Shown here: one piece after another, positions 21,345 through 32,432 of the stretch
How positions within the stretch are numbered: position 1 is the stretch's first letter
Layout: each line of letters begins with the position of its first letter
NCBI GenBank assembly: GCA_015143295.1
Contig: CM026565.1
Span: forward strand, 12,646,041-12,710,040
Reading direction: 5' to 3'
From: Tetracentron sinense
Taxonomy: Eukaryota > Streptophyta > Magnoliopsida > Trochodendrales > Trochodendraceae
DNA length: 64,000 nucleotides
Program-made: the position numbers and the translations under genes
The notes under the pieces: model-generated
The model's database searches: none
The model's input: the letters and a program-made list of their open reading frames with translations, nothing else
What the model was told of the DNA's origin: nothing

Positions 21345-21352
21345 TATAAATA
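21345..21352 (+). promoter_or_regulatory. TATA box of chromovirus B 5' LTR
   Basis: TATAAATA in GGGGCTATAAATAGGAGTCC, about 55 bp past the palindrome island. The same site is at 28700-28707 in the 3' LTR. This is the likely core promoter for the genomic RNA. Confidence 0.75.
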
Positions 21353-22615
21353 GGAGTCCTATTTCGAGGTATTAGAATACTCTACGTATTTCTAACCTAA
21401 TTTGGCAAAAAGGGAGAGAAAACCTAGGGTTTTGAGAGGAAGATTGCTTGGAGAAGAAGGAGATAGCTTGGATATCGCTAGGAAAGCTTGTAGATCGTCC
21501 TCAAAGCTTCCCCAAATCATCTTGAGAGCGAATTGGATCCAAGGGAAGGATCCCTAAGGTCAATATACTACCCTAATCAACTCTATTTCAATGTTTCGTG
21601 AATGTTAATATGATAGAAATGATAGAATGGAGATTAGATGCATTCTCTCCTAATTTTCTATGAATTAAGCTAATTATGGGTGGGAAATGTTGATGGAAAT
21701 GTAGATTAGAATGTGGATAGAATGTATAGAGGATGGGAAATGTATGGATGATGGAATTAATATGTGGATGTGAATGGTGAATGGATTGTAGGGATGGATT
21801 ATGGTTTGATGAATGCTTGAAAATGTAGAAGGGCAATGGATTCATATTACGCATACTCAATGTGTTTGTGAAAATGCTTGAGAGGATAAATGCTATTGTA
21901 CTCTTATGAAATGGTGGTAAATTGATTACAAGTTGTGTTATGAATTATGATAAGATATGTATATGTGATTGTTTGATAAGTATGTCTAATTACTTGCATG
22001 GAAATTGGTAGTTGGGAAGGTAAGAACTTAGAGGAAAATCTCTCAAACCGGGAATTCTCTAACTATTTGGTATGGGACAGTATAGTGGAGTTTCCATGGT
22101 GGGAGATCGGAATCTAAGCAATTACCAACTCGAATGTTAATTTCGACACTTAAGCACATATGCATGTGTATGTTAAGATAAGAGTCACACATGTGGACCA
22201 CAAGCATGAGCATGACATACGTATGACATTCTGAATAAGCATAAGCATGACATGGTCCGTATCCGCCAAGAACGGTATGCCAACGATATGATTTCTTGGA
22301 CATGGTCCGTATGCCAAGAATGGCATGTCACATCATTGTATGATTTGAATAAGTGCATAAGCAAAAGCATCTCACAAGCACGTGGTCTCATAAGCATAAG
22401 CAGTTCATAAGTGTATTGTCTTCTAAGTCTAAGATTCTCACAAGTACACGAGTCAAGGTGATGATATGATGTATATGCGCACACGTTCTTCCGTACTCTA
22501 ATTATGTTATTATGCTATTGGATATGTTTCTAACTAAGTGTAGGTATATTATTATTGTTGGTTGGATTTTATATACACCGAGTACTTTTGTACTCAGTCG
22601 GACTTTGTCTTGGCA

Positions 22616-22732
22616 GGTCTAGAGCAGGAGCACACGGTAGAGCTGTGGATTGAGGAGGCATACGTCGAGGAAGGAGGTGAAGGTGAGCCTTCCAATGAGG
22701 GAGCCAGGGGCTTTGATAGTGACCCCTATTAG
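22616..22732 (+). CDS. Conserved acidic micro-ORF in the B 5' LTR
   Basis: Open frame from the GGT after TTGGCAG to TAG at 22730-22732, 38 codons: it starts GLEQEHTVELWIEEAYVEEG and ends SDPY. The 3' LTR copy (30007-30123) is also open, with TAEPWIEEAYVEE and ASYPY. No ATG lies directly in front; the frame stays open upstream for some distance. It aligns with the ORFs in the A, C and E LTRs around W-(I/V)-E-E-x-Y-V-E-E. Whether it is translated is unknown. The CAG|GT at its start could instead be a splice acceptor. Confidence 0.4.
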   Translation, partial: GLEQEHTVELWIEEAYVEEGGEGEPSNEGARGFDSDPY

Positions 22733-23021
22733 CTTATGTTCTGTTTGGTTTAAGAGTTTTGTAATAGACTTTTTAGACGATGTTTCCCATTGGATTACTT
22801 TATAGTTCGATGTTAGACTATTTGTTTATTGTGGGTGGTGATGTTGAGCATAGACTTGAGCAGGATGACTTGGTTATGTATATATATATCAAAATTTTAT
22901 TACTCTCATTTTTGGAGACTCGTTTAGTAGCCTTGTATGCATGGTTTTAAGTAGGTTTAAGTAATGTGACGATTCCAAAGTCCTATTTTAGCCTTGTGGG
23001 ATTTTGGGGTCGTTACAAAGG

Positions 23022-23033
23022 TGGTATCAGAGC
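23022..23033 (+). promoter_or_regulatory. Primer binding site of chromovirus B
   Basis: TGGTATCAGAGC, four bases after the LTR end at 23017; complementary to initiator tRNA-Met. Confidence 0.93.
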
Positions 23034-23223
23034 ACAAGGCATTAGAGTCCTTAGGGCTAAGATGTTAAGTATAGGATATAGGAAGATGTCAACCTTAGGG
23101 AGGCAACATCCAACTTAGGACTTTAAAATTGTTCAGGATTGAGTTTTGATTAAGCGTAGACATTGAAATTTTATGTTAGTGTGTCTCTAAATGAATTGTT
23201 TTCTTCTTCTCAAGATTGTAAGC

Positions 23224-24419
23224 ATGAGAAGGGGTGGAAGAAATAATAAGAATGGAGGAGGCAGTGTGACTGATGGGGATACTCCAGATGGTACCCCCCA
23301 GACTAATGTGGGTCGGGCTATGGAAGCTATTGCTGCAGCCATGGGGAGACAGGCTGAAATGATGGCTCAACAAACTGCATTGCTAGCTGCTGGTCAAGCT
23401 AGGCAAGAGAGGCAGGTTGTAGTTCATCCACCCTGGCATAACGAAGTGGAATCTTTTAGGAGAATGAGTCCTCCAGCCTTTTATGGTAGTACAGATCCCG
23501 CAGTTGCTGAGTTGTAGATCATGCAACTAGAGAAGATTTTCTTCGTGCTTGAGGCTACCGATGAACAAAGGGTAAAATGGGCCTCCTTTGTCATGGAAGG
23601 TAAAGTTGAACATTGGTGGAGGGCTGCATCTAGGTAGAGGAATGAGGTGCGAGCCAAACAAGAGTGGACTTAGGGAGAGTTCCTCGACATCTTCTACGAG
23701 AGATACTTCCCGGTGTTTGTGAGAGATCAGAAGGAGATTGAATTCTTTACCTTGGAGCAAGGGAGGATGTCAGTGGCCGAGTATGAGGCCAAGTTTGTAG
23801 AGCTTTCTAGGTTTGCTCCTCACTTGATTGCTACGGAGAGAATGAAGACAAAGAGGTTTGAGCGATGCTTGAAGGATTTTATTTGGGAGATACTTCAGCT
23901 CGAAACATGTAGGGAGGTGTATCAGCTCGCCTTGATAGCTGAGAAGAATTCAGAGAGATTTTTGAAGAAGAGGGAGAAGATTCAAGCATGCAGGTTTGGT
24001 CCCCAGGACAAGAAGCCGAGGATGTCAGGTCCTATGTCGATTGCTAGGCCTACCCCGGTATCAGAGGCCTACTCAGGCAGCCCCTCGAGCATCTCAGGTG
24101 GCTCTGCCTACTACTGGTACCCAGTCGTATAATGCATGCGGCCAGTGCGGAAAGAGGCATAGAGTAGGAGAGTGTAGGGCAATTACTGGAGGTTGTTTTC
24201 ATTGTGGAGATGTCTCACACCAGATCCGAGATTGCCCACTCCGCATTCAGCAGGGGCTTCAGCCAACTCAGCCACAGGGAGTCAGGCCCCCAAGCAGGCA
24301 GTCCATATAGCAGAGGCTACCATAGGGCCTTAGACCTCAGCAGCCTCGCCAGCCAGCTCAGGGTCGAGTGTTTGCTACCTCGGAGCGGGATGTACAGGCG
24401 TCCGACGACGTTGTGCAGG
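23224..24419 (+). pseudogene. gag: gag of chromovirus B
   Basis: The start MRRGGRNNKNGGG at 23224 follows a leader of about 190 bp. The core has ESFRRMSPPAFYGSTDP, EHWWRAASR, EFLDIFYERYFPV and SVAEYEAKFVELSRFAPH. The tail holds two knuckles: CGQCGKRHRVGEC and CFHCGDVSHQIRDC (about 24,130-24,240). TAG replaces Trp at 23,515 and 23,671, another TAG lies near 23,635, and the frame changes between about 24,040 and 24,130. The last exon bases GTGCAGG meet a GT donor at 24420. Confidence 0.87.
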
Positions 24420-24555
24420 GTACGTCTATTTGTGTTTTTAGTTAATTAAAATATTGTTCTGATGCTATGCGAGTGATTTTGAATATTATGTAGTATAATG
24501 TATGAAGTATGTATGCATTCATAATTTGAAAAATTAGCTTTGTGTATTAATTCAG
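24420..24555 (+). other. Gag-protease intron of chromovirus B (GT-AG)
   Basis: Donor GTACGTCT after exon ACGTTGTGCAGG; acceptor GTATTAATTCAG before GCTCATTATTG. The length is 136 bp, which is not a multiple of three, and it is AT-rich with in-frame stops. Splicing joins V-Q-G to S-L-L-I-N ahead of the LIDTGSTHSF protease motif. Position and phase are the same as in A and C, although almost no intron sequence is shared. Confidence 0.78.
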
Positions 24556-24990
24556 GCTCATTATTGATAAATAATTTTCTCACTCTTGTGTTGATCGATA
24601 CTGGTTCCACTCACTCCTTCGCACACCTAGTTTTGCACGAGAGTTTCCGATGGAGCCAAGTCTGTTAGGTCGCGAATTGTCAATCGCTACTCCTGTTGGT
24701 AGTTCAGTCATCACTGATAAGGTCTATCGAGATTGTGATATTCGAGTAGGTCAGAGATAGATGCCAGCTGATCTGATTGTCCTTGAGTTCCAAGACTTCG
24801 ACGTCATACTAGGCATGGATTGGCTATCCAAATACCATGGGCATGTCGACTGTTTTGGGAAGGTAGTCAAGTTGAGACCAATCAGTGAGCCTGCTTTCCA
24901 TTTCCAAGGGTTGAAGAAGAAAGACTTAGCTCGTTTTGTGGCATTGAGTATTGCTACCTCGGAAGCAATAGATTCCTCAAGTATCCTTGT
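24556..24990 (+). pseudogene. Aspartic protease of chromovirus B
   Basis: It begins at the acceptor and reads SLLINNFLTLVLIDTGSTHSF, holding the retropepsin D-T/S-G active site. A frame change follows near 24,630, after THSFAHLV. The frame resumes by 24,761 with [21 protein letters not shown]. It would cleave the Gag-Pol precursor. Confidence 0.82.
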
Positions 24991-25925
24991 TGTAGAGGAA
25001 TTCATGGATGTCTTTCCCAAAGACTTACCGGGTTTACCGCCAGATAGAGAAGTAGATTTTACAATTGAGTTGGCTCCGGGTACGGCACCCATCTCTAAAG
25101 CGCCATATAGGATGGCTCCAGTAGAGTTGAAAGAGCTTAAGGAGCAGATTGATGAATTGCTTGATCTTGGGTTTATCCGCCCAAGTGTATCAGCTTGGGG
25201 AGCTTCGGTTTTGTTTGTGAAGAAGAAGGATGGTTCGATGAGGATGTGCATCGACTATCGGCTACTGAACAAGGTCACTATCAAGAACAGATATCATTTG
25301 CCTAGGATCGATGATTTGTTTGATCAGTTGTAAGGAGCTCAGTATTTCTCCAAGATCGATTTAAGGTCAGGCTACCATCAGTTGAAGATAAAGGTGGAAG
25401 ATGTGCCTAAGTCTGCATTCAGAACCAGATATGGGCATTTTGAATTCTTAGTCATGCCGTTCGGTTTGACAAATGCTCCGACAAGATTCATGGATCTCAT
25501 GAACAAAATCTTCAAGCCGACTCTGGACCGCTTTGTGATCGTGTTTATGGATGACATTCTAGTGTACTCCAGGACACAGAAGGAGCATGGATGCATCTCC
25601 GGGTCACACTGAAGACACTTCGTGAGCATAAGTTATATGCTAAGCTTAGCAAGTGCGAGTTTTGGCTAGAAAAGGTAGTATTTCTAGGCCATGTGGTGTT
25701 AGAAGAGGGGATTTCTATGGACCCTTCCAAGATAGAAGTAGTGGAAGGATAGGGAAGGCCAAAGAGTGTTACAGAGGTGTGAAGCTTCTTGGGCCTAGCT
25801 GGATCTTATCGAAGATTTGTAGAAGAATTTTCTAGTTTGGCAGCTCCGCTTACTCATCTAACTCGAAAGAACGCCAAGTTCGAGTGGAATGAGAAATGTG
25901 AGAAGAGTTTCCTTGAGTTGAAGAA
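24991..25925 (+). pseudogene. Reverse transcriptase of chromovirus B
   Basis: It opens with [20 protein letters not shown], then [29 protein letters not shown] and [13 protein letters not shown]. The catalytic motif is read FMDDILVYS (about 25,540), with Met where Val or Ile is usual. Breaks: TAA after FDQL (25,331-25,333), a frame change near 25,590, and TAGs at 25,750 and near 25,780. The thumb/connection [20 protein letters not shown] is intact. Confidence 0.88.
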
Positions 25926-26345
25926 GCGTCTCACCACCACTCCGATCTTGACTGTTCCATCTGGTAGTGAAGGTTTTGTGGTGTACAGTGACGCCTCACT
26001 CATTGGGTTAGGTTGTGTTCTTATGCAACACGGAAAAGTTATTGCCTATACTTCTCGACAGTTGAAAGACCACAAGAAGAACTATCCCATCCATGATTTG
26101 GAGTTAGCAGCTTTGGTCTTTGCTCTTAAGATCTGGAGACACTACTTGTACGGTGCGCAGTTCAAAGTTTTCACCGACCACAAAAGCTTAAAGTATTTCT
26201 TCTCGCAGAAAGAGCTGAATTTGAGGCAACGTCGCTGGGTGGAATTCCTCAAGGATTATGATTGCGCTATCCAGTACCACCCGGGAAAAGTAAATGTGGT
26301 GGCAGATGCACTAAGTAGGCGACCTACTGGATTCTTGGCAACTTG
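25926..26345 (+). pseudogene. RNase H of chromovirus B
   Basis: Motifs [62 protein letters not shown] and [17 protein letters not shown] follow the usual gypsy order. The frame is open across the domain and stops at TGA (26,344) just past the ALSRRP motif, where the integrase frame begins with overlap. It removes RNA from cDNA hybrids. Confidence 0.87.
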
Positions 26346-27566
26346 ATGGTCCAAGAATGGAAGCTACTCAAAGAGGTATCTAGCCTTGATGCAGGTTTCA
26401 GTGTGGGAGCGTTTGGAGCCTTGTTGGCTAACATTATGGTCAGGCCAACCTTATTCGACAGGATTAAAGATCTGCAGTGGAGTGATAGAGAACTACACTC
26501 TGCCATGAATAAGTCGCTTAGCAGTGGGTTTGAGGATTTCTCTTGGAGAGATGGTGGAGTTTGTTTCAAGGGTAGACTTTGTGTTCCGGATAATGAAGGT
26601 TTGAGAAGGGAGATTTTGGATGAAGCATACAAGTCCAAGTACACTGTCCATCCGGGAGATACTAAAATGTACCAGAACCTCAAGAAGTATTTCTGGTGGA
26701 AAGGTATGAAGAAAGATGTGGCTACCTTTGTATCTAAGTGTTTGGTGTGTCAGCAAATGAAGGCCGAACACAGGAGGCCGGCAGGACTTCTTCAGTCTCT
26801 TCCTATTCCCGAGTGGAAGTGGGAAAATATCTCCATGGATTTCGTTGTTGGTTTGCCAAAGACGGCCAAGAACTTTGATGCCATTTGGGTTGTGGTTGAC
26901 CGATTGACTAAATCAACTCATTTTCTTCTTTATCGGACCACTTTCAACTCCAATCAATTGCCTAACCTCTATATCAATGAGATAGTTCGTTTGCATGGAG
27001 TGCTAGTTAGTATTGTTTCTGATCGAGACCCGAGATTTACATCCAGATTCTGGAAGAGTTTTCAGCAGGCCATGGGTTCCCATTTGGATTTTAGTACGGC
27101 TTTTCATCTGCAAATAGATGGGAAAACTGAGAGGGTGAACCAGATCATAGAGGACAAGCTACGAACTTACATGTTAGACTTTCAGGGTAGTTGGGATGAT
27201 CACCTACCGTTGGTTGAGTTTGCCTACAACAATAGCTTTCAAGCTAGCATTCAGATGGCACCATTTGAGGTACTTTATGGGAGGAGTTGTCGTTCACCTT
27301 TGTGTTGGGATGAAGTTGGCGAGAGGAAGCTTTTAGGTCCTGAGCTCGTTGGTCAGACTGTGGATAGAGTTCAGTTGATCAGGGAGAGGTTGAAAGCAGC
27401 TCAGAGTAGACAGAAGAGCTATGCCAATACTTGCAGGAGGGATCTTGAGTTCCAAGTCGGAGATTTTGTGTTTGTCAAGATCTCACCTACGAAAGGGGTG
27501 ATGAGATTCGGCAAGCGGGACAAGCTTAGTCCGAGATATGTGGGTCCTTTTGAGATCATCACCTGA
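26343..27566 (+). pseudogene. Integrase of chromovirus B
   Basis: Open for about 400 codons. The zinc finger has KYTVHPGDTKMYQNLKKYFWW and CLVCQQMKAEH. The core has MDFVVGLPKTAKNFDAIW, VSDRDPRFTSRFW and DGKTERVNQIIED, supplying D-D-E; DGQ is the usual form of DGK. The C-terminal GPY/F-like part ends [13 protein letters not shown] at a TGA (27,564-27,566) that replaces an Arg codon found in C. It would join cDNA ends to the target. Confidence 0.9.
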
Positions 27567-27875
27567 GTTGGAGAAGTTGCTTATCGAGTCACTTTGCCAC
27601 CTCACATGGAATGTGTGCATAATGTCTTTCACATCTCTATGTTGAGGAAGTACATTACGGATCCTTCACATGTCATTCATTTGGATCCCTTGGAAATTCG
27701 GGAAGATTTGACTCTAGTGGAGCAACCGACTCGAATCTTGGACCGGAAGGAGCAAGTTTTGCGTTCTAAGGTCATTCCTCTTGTACTCTTACAATGGGAG
27801 CATCACTCTAGAGAAGAGGCTACTTGGGAGAGAGAAGCCAAAGTCCGCGAAAAGTACCCGCACTTGTTCACCTAA
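27567..27875 (+). pseudogene. Integrase C-terminal Tekay-type chromodomain of B
   Basis: After the TGA the frame continues [50 protein letters not shown] and LLQWEHHSREEATWEREAKV to a TAA after PHLFT. The VLR-K-IPLVLLQW..EEATWE block is the divergent chromodomain-like tail of Tekay/Del elements. It lacks the aromatic residues expected of a histone-reading chromodomain. It is thought to guide insertion to heterochromatin. Confidence 0.82.
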
Positions 27876-27906
27876 GGTACGTAAATTTCGAGGACGAAAT
27901 TCTTTT

Positions 27907-27919
27907 GAGGGTGGGAGGA
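27907..27919 (+). promoter_or_regulatory. Polypurine tract of chromovirus B
   Basis: GAGGGTGGGAGGA directly before the 3' LTR start TGTAGAGACC at 27920. It is preceded by the conserved TTCGAGGACGAAATTCTTTT. Confidence 0.9.
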
Positions 27920-28414
27920 TGTAGAGACCTAGATCTTTTTCATGTTTTTAATTTCAAGCATTGAGAGTATTATAGTCCTTGTGATGTTTTAATGTTTATG
28001 TATTAATATCTAATTGGTATAGTGTGATTAAGGCTTGATCAAACTTGTAATCGGAGGGATGTCATATCACACCCTGACCTTTAGGAAGCTCCAGTTTTGG
28101 CACTGTTTATTGGAATTGAGTGATTCTTGAACCATTAAAAAGGTATTGGATCCTCTTCGAGGTTCATGTTTAATGTTTTTCCACATTTTTAGTCTAAGCT
28201 AAGTCAAAAGTGGGTTTTCTGATGTTTTGTCTGATGGAATTACAGATCAGTCAACTTTGGAGACATTTTGGTCTATAAATAAAGTAGGATTTAAAAATTT
28301 TAAAATGCCAAAAATGTTCATTTTCGAAAGACAAATCCAATGCAAGTTGAATCGTCGAAATCCGACGAACGAATCAAAAGTTATGGCCAAAACAGTATGA
28401 TGGGTCAAATTCTA

Positions 28415-28645
28415 CAGAGCACCGATCGCTAGGGATCGATCGGTACCCAACCGATCGCTCGGTCAGAAGTAGCGATCGATCGGTCCACAACCGATCGATC
28501 GGTAGCTATCGATCATTTAAATTTTTTGTATGAAAAAATTTTCCAGAGAGGGTGTTTTTGACCGAGAGCTCGGTCATAACCACCGATCGATAAGTAGGCG
28601 ACCGATCGCTCGGTCATAACCACCGATTGCTCGGTCTTTCGTGTT
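28415..28645 (+). promoter_or_regulatory. CGATCG palindrome island (B 3' LTR)
   Basis: Same island as 21050-21290, shorter by one block (one GATCGCTCAGTACC-type repeat is missing). It is followed 55 bp later by TATAAATA at 28700-28707. Confidence 0.6.
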
Positions 28646-30006
28646 TTTGTAAAATTTCAGTAAGAGCCTTTAAGTTTTTTGGCTCTCAAACCTTGGGGCT
28701 ATAAATAGGAGTCCTATTTAGAGGTATTAGAATAATCTACGTATTTCTAATCTAATTTGTCAAAAAGGGAGAGAAAACCTAAGGTTTTGAGAGGAAGATT
28801 GCTTGGAGAAGAAGGAGATAGCTTGGATATTCGTTAGGAAAGCTTGGAGATCGTCCTCAAAGCTTCCCCAAATCATCTTGGGAGCGATTTGGATCCAAGG
28901 GAAGGATCCCTAAGGTTGATATACTATCCTAATCTACTCTATTTCAATGTTTCGTGAATGTTAATATGATAGAAATGATAGAATGGAGATTAGATGCATT
29001 CTCTCCTAATTTTCTATGAAGTAAGCTAATTATGGATGGAAATGTGGATAGAATGTATGGAGGATGGGAAATGTATAGAGGATGAGATTAATATGTGGAT
29101 GTGAATGGTGAATGGATTGTATGGATGGATTATGATTTGATAAATGCTTGAAAATGTAGAAGGGCAATGGATTCATATTACGCATACTCAAGGTGTTTGT
29201 GAAAATGCTTGAGAGGATAAATGCTATTATACTCTTATAAAATGGGGGTAAATTGATTACGAGTTGTGCTATGAATTATGATAAGATATGTATGTGTGAT
29301 TGTTTGATAAGTATGTCTAATTACTTGCATGGAAATTGGTAGTTGGGGAGGTAAAAACTTAGAGGAAAATCTCTCAAACCGGGAATTCTCTAACAATTTG
29401 ATATGGGACAGTATAGTGGAGTTTCCATGGTGGGAGATCGGAATCTAAGCAATTACCAACTCGAATGTTAATTTCAACACTTAAGCACATATGCATGTGT
29501 ATGTTAAGATAAGAGTCTCACAAGTCACACATGTGGACCACAAGCATGAGCATGACATACGTATGACATTCTGAATAAGCATAAGCATGACATGGTCCGT
29601 ATCCGCCAAGAACAGCGTGTTAACCATTTGATTCTTAAGCATGGTCCGTATCCACCAAGAACGGCATGCCAACCATATGATTTCGTAGACATGGTCTGTA
29701 TCTGCCAAGAATGGCATGTCACATCATTGTATGATTTGAATAAGTGCATAAGCCAAAGCATCTCACAAGCATGTGATCTCATAAGCATAAGCAGCTCATA
29801 AGTGTATTGTCTTCTAAGTCTAAGATTCTCACAAGTACACGAGTCAAGGTGATGATATGATGTATATGCGCACACGTTCTTCTGTACTCTAATTATGTTA
29901 TTATGCTATTGGATATGTTTCTAACTAAGTGCAGGTATATTATTATTGTTGGTTGGATTTTATATACACCGAGTACTTTTGTACTCAGCCGGACTTTGTT
30001 TTGGTA

Positions 30007-30123
30007 GGTCTAGAGCAGGAGCACACGGCGGAGCCGTGGATTGAAGAGGCATACGTTGAGGAAGGAGGTGAAGGTGAGCCTTCCAATGAGGGAGCCAGGG
30101 GCTTTGCTAGTTACCCCTATTAG
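30007..30123 (+). CDS. Conserved acidic micro-ORF in the B 3' LTR
   Basis: 38 codons from GGT after TTGGTAG to TAG at 30121-30123; core TAEPWIEEAYVEEGGEGEP. The frame extends upstream, open, to about 29929. It is one of the LTR ORF set described at 3059-3178. Confidence 0.4.
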   Translation, partial: GLEQEHTAEPWIEEAYVEEGGEGEPSNEGARGFASYPY

Positions 30124-30409
30124 CTTATGTTCTATTTGGTTTAAGAGTTTTGTAATAGACTTTTTAGAAGATGTTGCCCATTGGATTATTTTATAGTTGG
30201 ATGTTAGACTATTTGTTTATTGTGGGTGGTGATGTTGAGCATAGACTTGAGCAGGATGACTTGGTTACATATATATATTTCAAAATTTTAGTACTCTCAT
30301 TTTTGGAGACTCGTGTAATAGCCTTTGTATGCATGGTTTTAAGTAGGTTTAAGTAATGTGGCGATTCCGAAGTCCTATTTTAGCCTTGTGGGATTTTGGG
30401 GTTGTTACA

Positions 30410-32010
30410 AGATTATCACAGGTAGATATAACTTTCTGATTCCTTATACCTTGTATAGTCACATCTGTGGGTGAAGCTGGACACTTCACTTATATGGCTG
30501 CCAGAATGCTAAGATGTTCTCAATAGTTGAGATGTAGTTCTGTCTCGAACTATTGTAGTGGAGACTACACATCAGCATATGGGTGCTTAAATGTACACTA
30601 ACTGATTGCATTCAATGAGAGATCTCTTGCATAAACATACTATCAGATAGTTGTTCTCTCATTCACATTGAACGGTTTCGATGATCCTTAGATCTGATGA
30701 GTTCATCTATGACTGGGCAATGATCTGACTGTTTTGATTCCACCAACGAATTTTCTAACTTAGGGAATACAATACAGTGACAGTTGGATAGTCAGAAAGT
30801 TGCTTGAGTCATGATGAATTTCAAACAAGAAATCCATGCTCATTAATTTGAGAGATTATCCAAGTTCTGAGTAAGACAGTTGATTCAGTTCAAATCCTGC
30901 GTAGGTGATTTTGAAAACAAAATAAGTTTTGAAATATACTTTTATTAAAAGGTATTATACTTATAAAAGGATTTTTTCAAAATGTTTTTCATGAGAAATT
31001 GTTTCTCATGGCTTAATCATAAGTCTTGGAAACTCGGATGATTTGCAATGGGCTATGGGTTAGATAGTATGTCAATCTCGAAGTCCCATTAGGGATAATG
31101 TATTTGGAAGGATATATCGAATTTAAAAGTTCATGTGGCGGGATCCGTAATGGTTAATATTCATACACTAGGATTCAATTGTAACATGGATATCTCACGT
31201 CACTTGCAATTCGATGTAATTCCCGTTTAGGGTCAATGGGATAACATTGGATAAGCCAGGGTAAGAATGTCCCAGAGCAATCTGTGGAGGTGCTCACATA
31301 AGAAATACAAGCTCAATAATTGATTAAAAGTTAATCAATTATTTGAAGTGTTTAAAAGTTAATCATTTAATTAAATAGATTAATAGTTAATCTATTGTTG
31401 AAATTAATTGTTAATTTAACATAATTAAAGGGGAAATGAGTTTGACCCATATCCATAAACCCATTAAAATGGACCTTTAATATGGGCCAAAGACCATGGG
31501 TTTAAACCCTAGGATGGGGCGCCCACTTGAGGAATCCTAATTGGATTAGGATTTGTTTAATTGAATAATTATTGAAATATAATTCCTTTTATTATGGAAT
31601 TAAAATCCAAGTGTTGGATTGCAACTAGGATTAAGATGTTATTGTAATTAGATTACAATAAGGAGTTTTAACTCCTCAAATCCCACGCCCCGTAGAAGCT
31701 CACGCCCCCCCTTGTGGATTCCTAGTTTGACTAGGTTTCCTACTTTGGTGTAGGATGTTGACTTATCCCTTTTAATTAAGGAATCCTCTTATAATAGGGA
31801 CTCTTTAATTAATAGGATTACTAAAACTAAAGTAGTTATAGATTAAGTAGGAGTTTACTTATTTAATAATAAGAGTTATTGTTAATTAATAAATCCTACT
31901 AGATAAGATCAAGTTGGAGTAGGATTAGGATAAGATCGTAGTCTATAAATACCCCAACACCCTAGACCATTAAGTAGAATTCTCCAGAATTTTTTCTCTC
32001 CTCTCCTCTC
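30410..32010 (+). repeat. 3' LTR of copia K, second part
   Basis: It continues K's LTR after the B insertion (TSD AGATT at 30410-30414) and is cut at 32010 by element C (TSD CTCTC at 32006-32010). It is AT-rich and noncoding. TATAAATA at 31944-31951 (GTCTATAAATACCCC) is the likely K promoter, 60 bp before the C insertion point. It ends in a TC-rich run. I see no gene in it. Confidence 0.87.
31944..31951 (+). promoter_or_regulatory. TATA box of copia K LTR
   Basis: TATAAATA followed by ACCCCAACACCCTAGACC. It is in the plus orientation of K and about 460 LTR bases from its end once C is removed. Confidence 0.65.
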
Positions 32011-32312
32011 TGTCGCGACCCAAAACCCACCCTAGGAGTTAAAGTGAACTTTGGACGACTAATCATGGCTTACATGACTTGCTTGACAAATCAACCTGCA
32101 AAAACCCACAGAGCATATACAATAAAGGACCTTAAAGCGGAACCATAACCAATAAGCACAGCGGAAGTCTACCAAACCTCTATGTGTATACATACGCAAA
32201 TCCAAGTTTTATACAAAAAGAATCCAAAAGAAAGTGCGGACAGACCCGCCAAGATACATGGATATAAACTCTCATCTCACCCACAGCTAATCCACTCAGA
32301 ATCTACAACCAC

Positions 32313-32432
32313 CTATTGGTAACCCTCTACTGGAGGTTCCTCCAAAGGCTCCTCGACGTACTCCTCTTCCACCCATGGACCAGGAGCACAAACATCAAAT
32401 GGCACAGCAGCTCCCTCAGAACCTGCCGACAT
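32313..32432 (-). CDS. Conserved acidic micro-ORF in the C 3' LTR
   Basis: 39 codons, ATG at 32432, TAG at 32313-32315. It begins MSAGSEG, contains PFDVCAPGPWVEEEYVEEPL and ends EGYQ. It is the same as the copy at 39904-40023. The A versions differ by only a few residues. Its comparison with B and E is given at 3059-3178. Confidence 0.5.
   Translation of the reverse strand: MSAGSEGAAVPFDVCAPGPWVEEEYVEEPLEEPPVEGYQ

Larger units (their letters stand above)
20546..23017 (+). repeat. 5' LTR of chromovirus B
   Basis: It starts TGAAGAGACCC (the 3' LTR has TGTAGAGACCT, so one base has changed) and ends GGGGTCGTTACA. Modules: U3 with a CGATCG island (21050-21290), TATA box at 21345, transcribed region with two units of a CATGGTCCGTAT repeat (about 22240-22345), the stem GAGTAC-tttt-GTACTC near 22580, an acidic micro-ORF (22616-22732), then U5. 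Confidence 0.93.
20546..30409 (+). mobile_element. Chromovirus B (Tekay/Del-like), complete insertion, 9864 bp
   Basis: LTRs 20546-23017 (2472 bp) and 27920-30409 (2490 bp), primer site 23022-23033, polypurine tract 27907-27919, and a 5-bp target duplication AGATT (20541-20545 / 30410-30414) inside the K 3' LTR. It encodes gag, an intron, PR, RT, RNase H, integrase and a Tekay-type C-terminal domain in that order. Many stops and frameshifts mean it is dead. The LTRs have diverged visibly, including a repeat-unit difference, so it is older than C. Confidence 0.95.
27920..30409 (+). repeat. 3' LTR of chromovirus B
   Basis: TGTAGAGACCT ... GGGGTTGTTACA. CGATCG island about 28415-28645, TATA box 28700-28707, three units of the CATGGTCCGTAT repeat (29592-29740) against two in the 5' LTR, and micro-ORF 30007-30123. 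Flanked by TSD AGATT at 30410. Confidence 0.93.
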
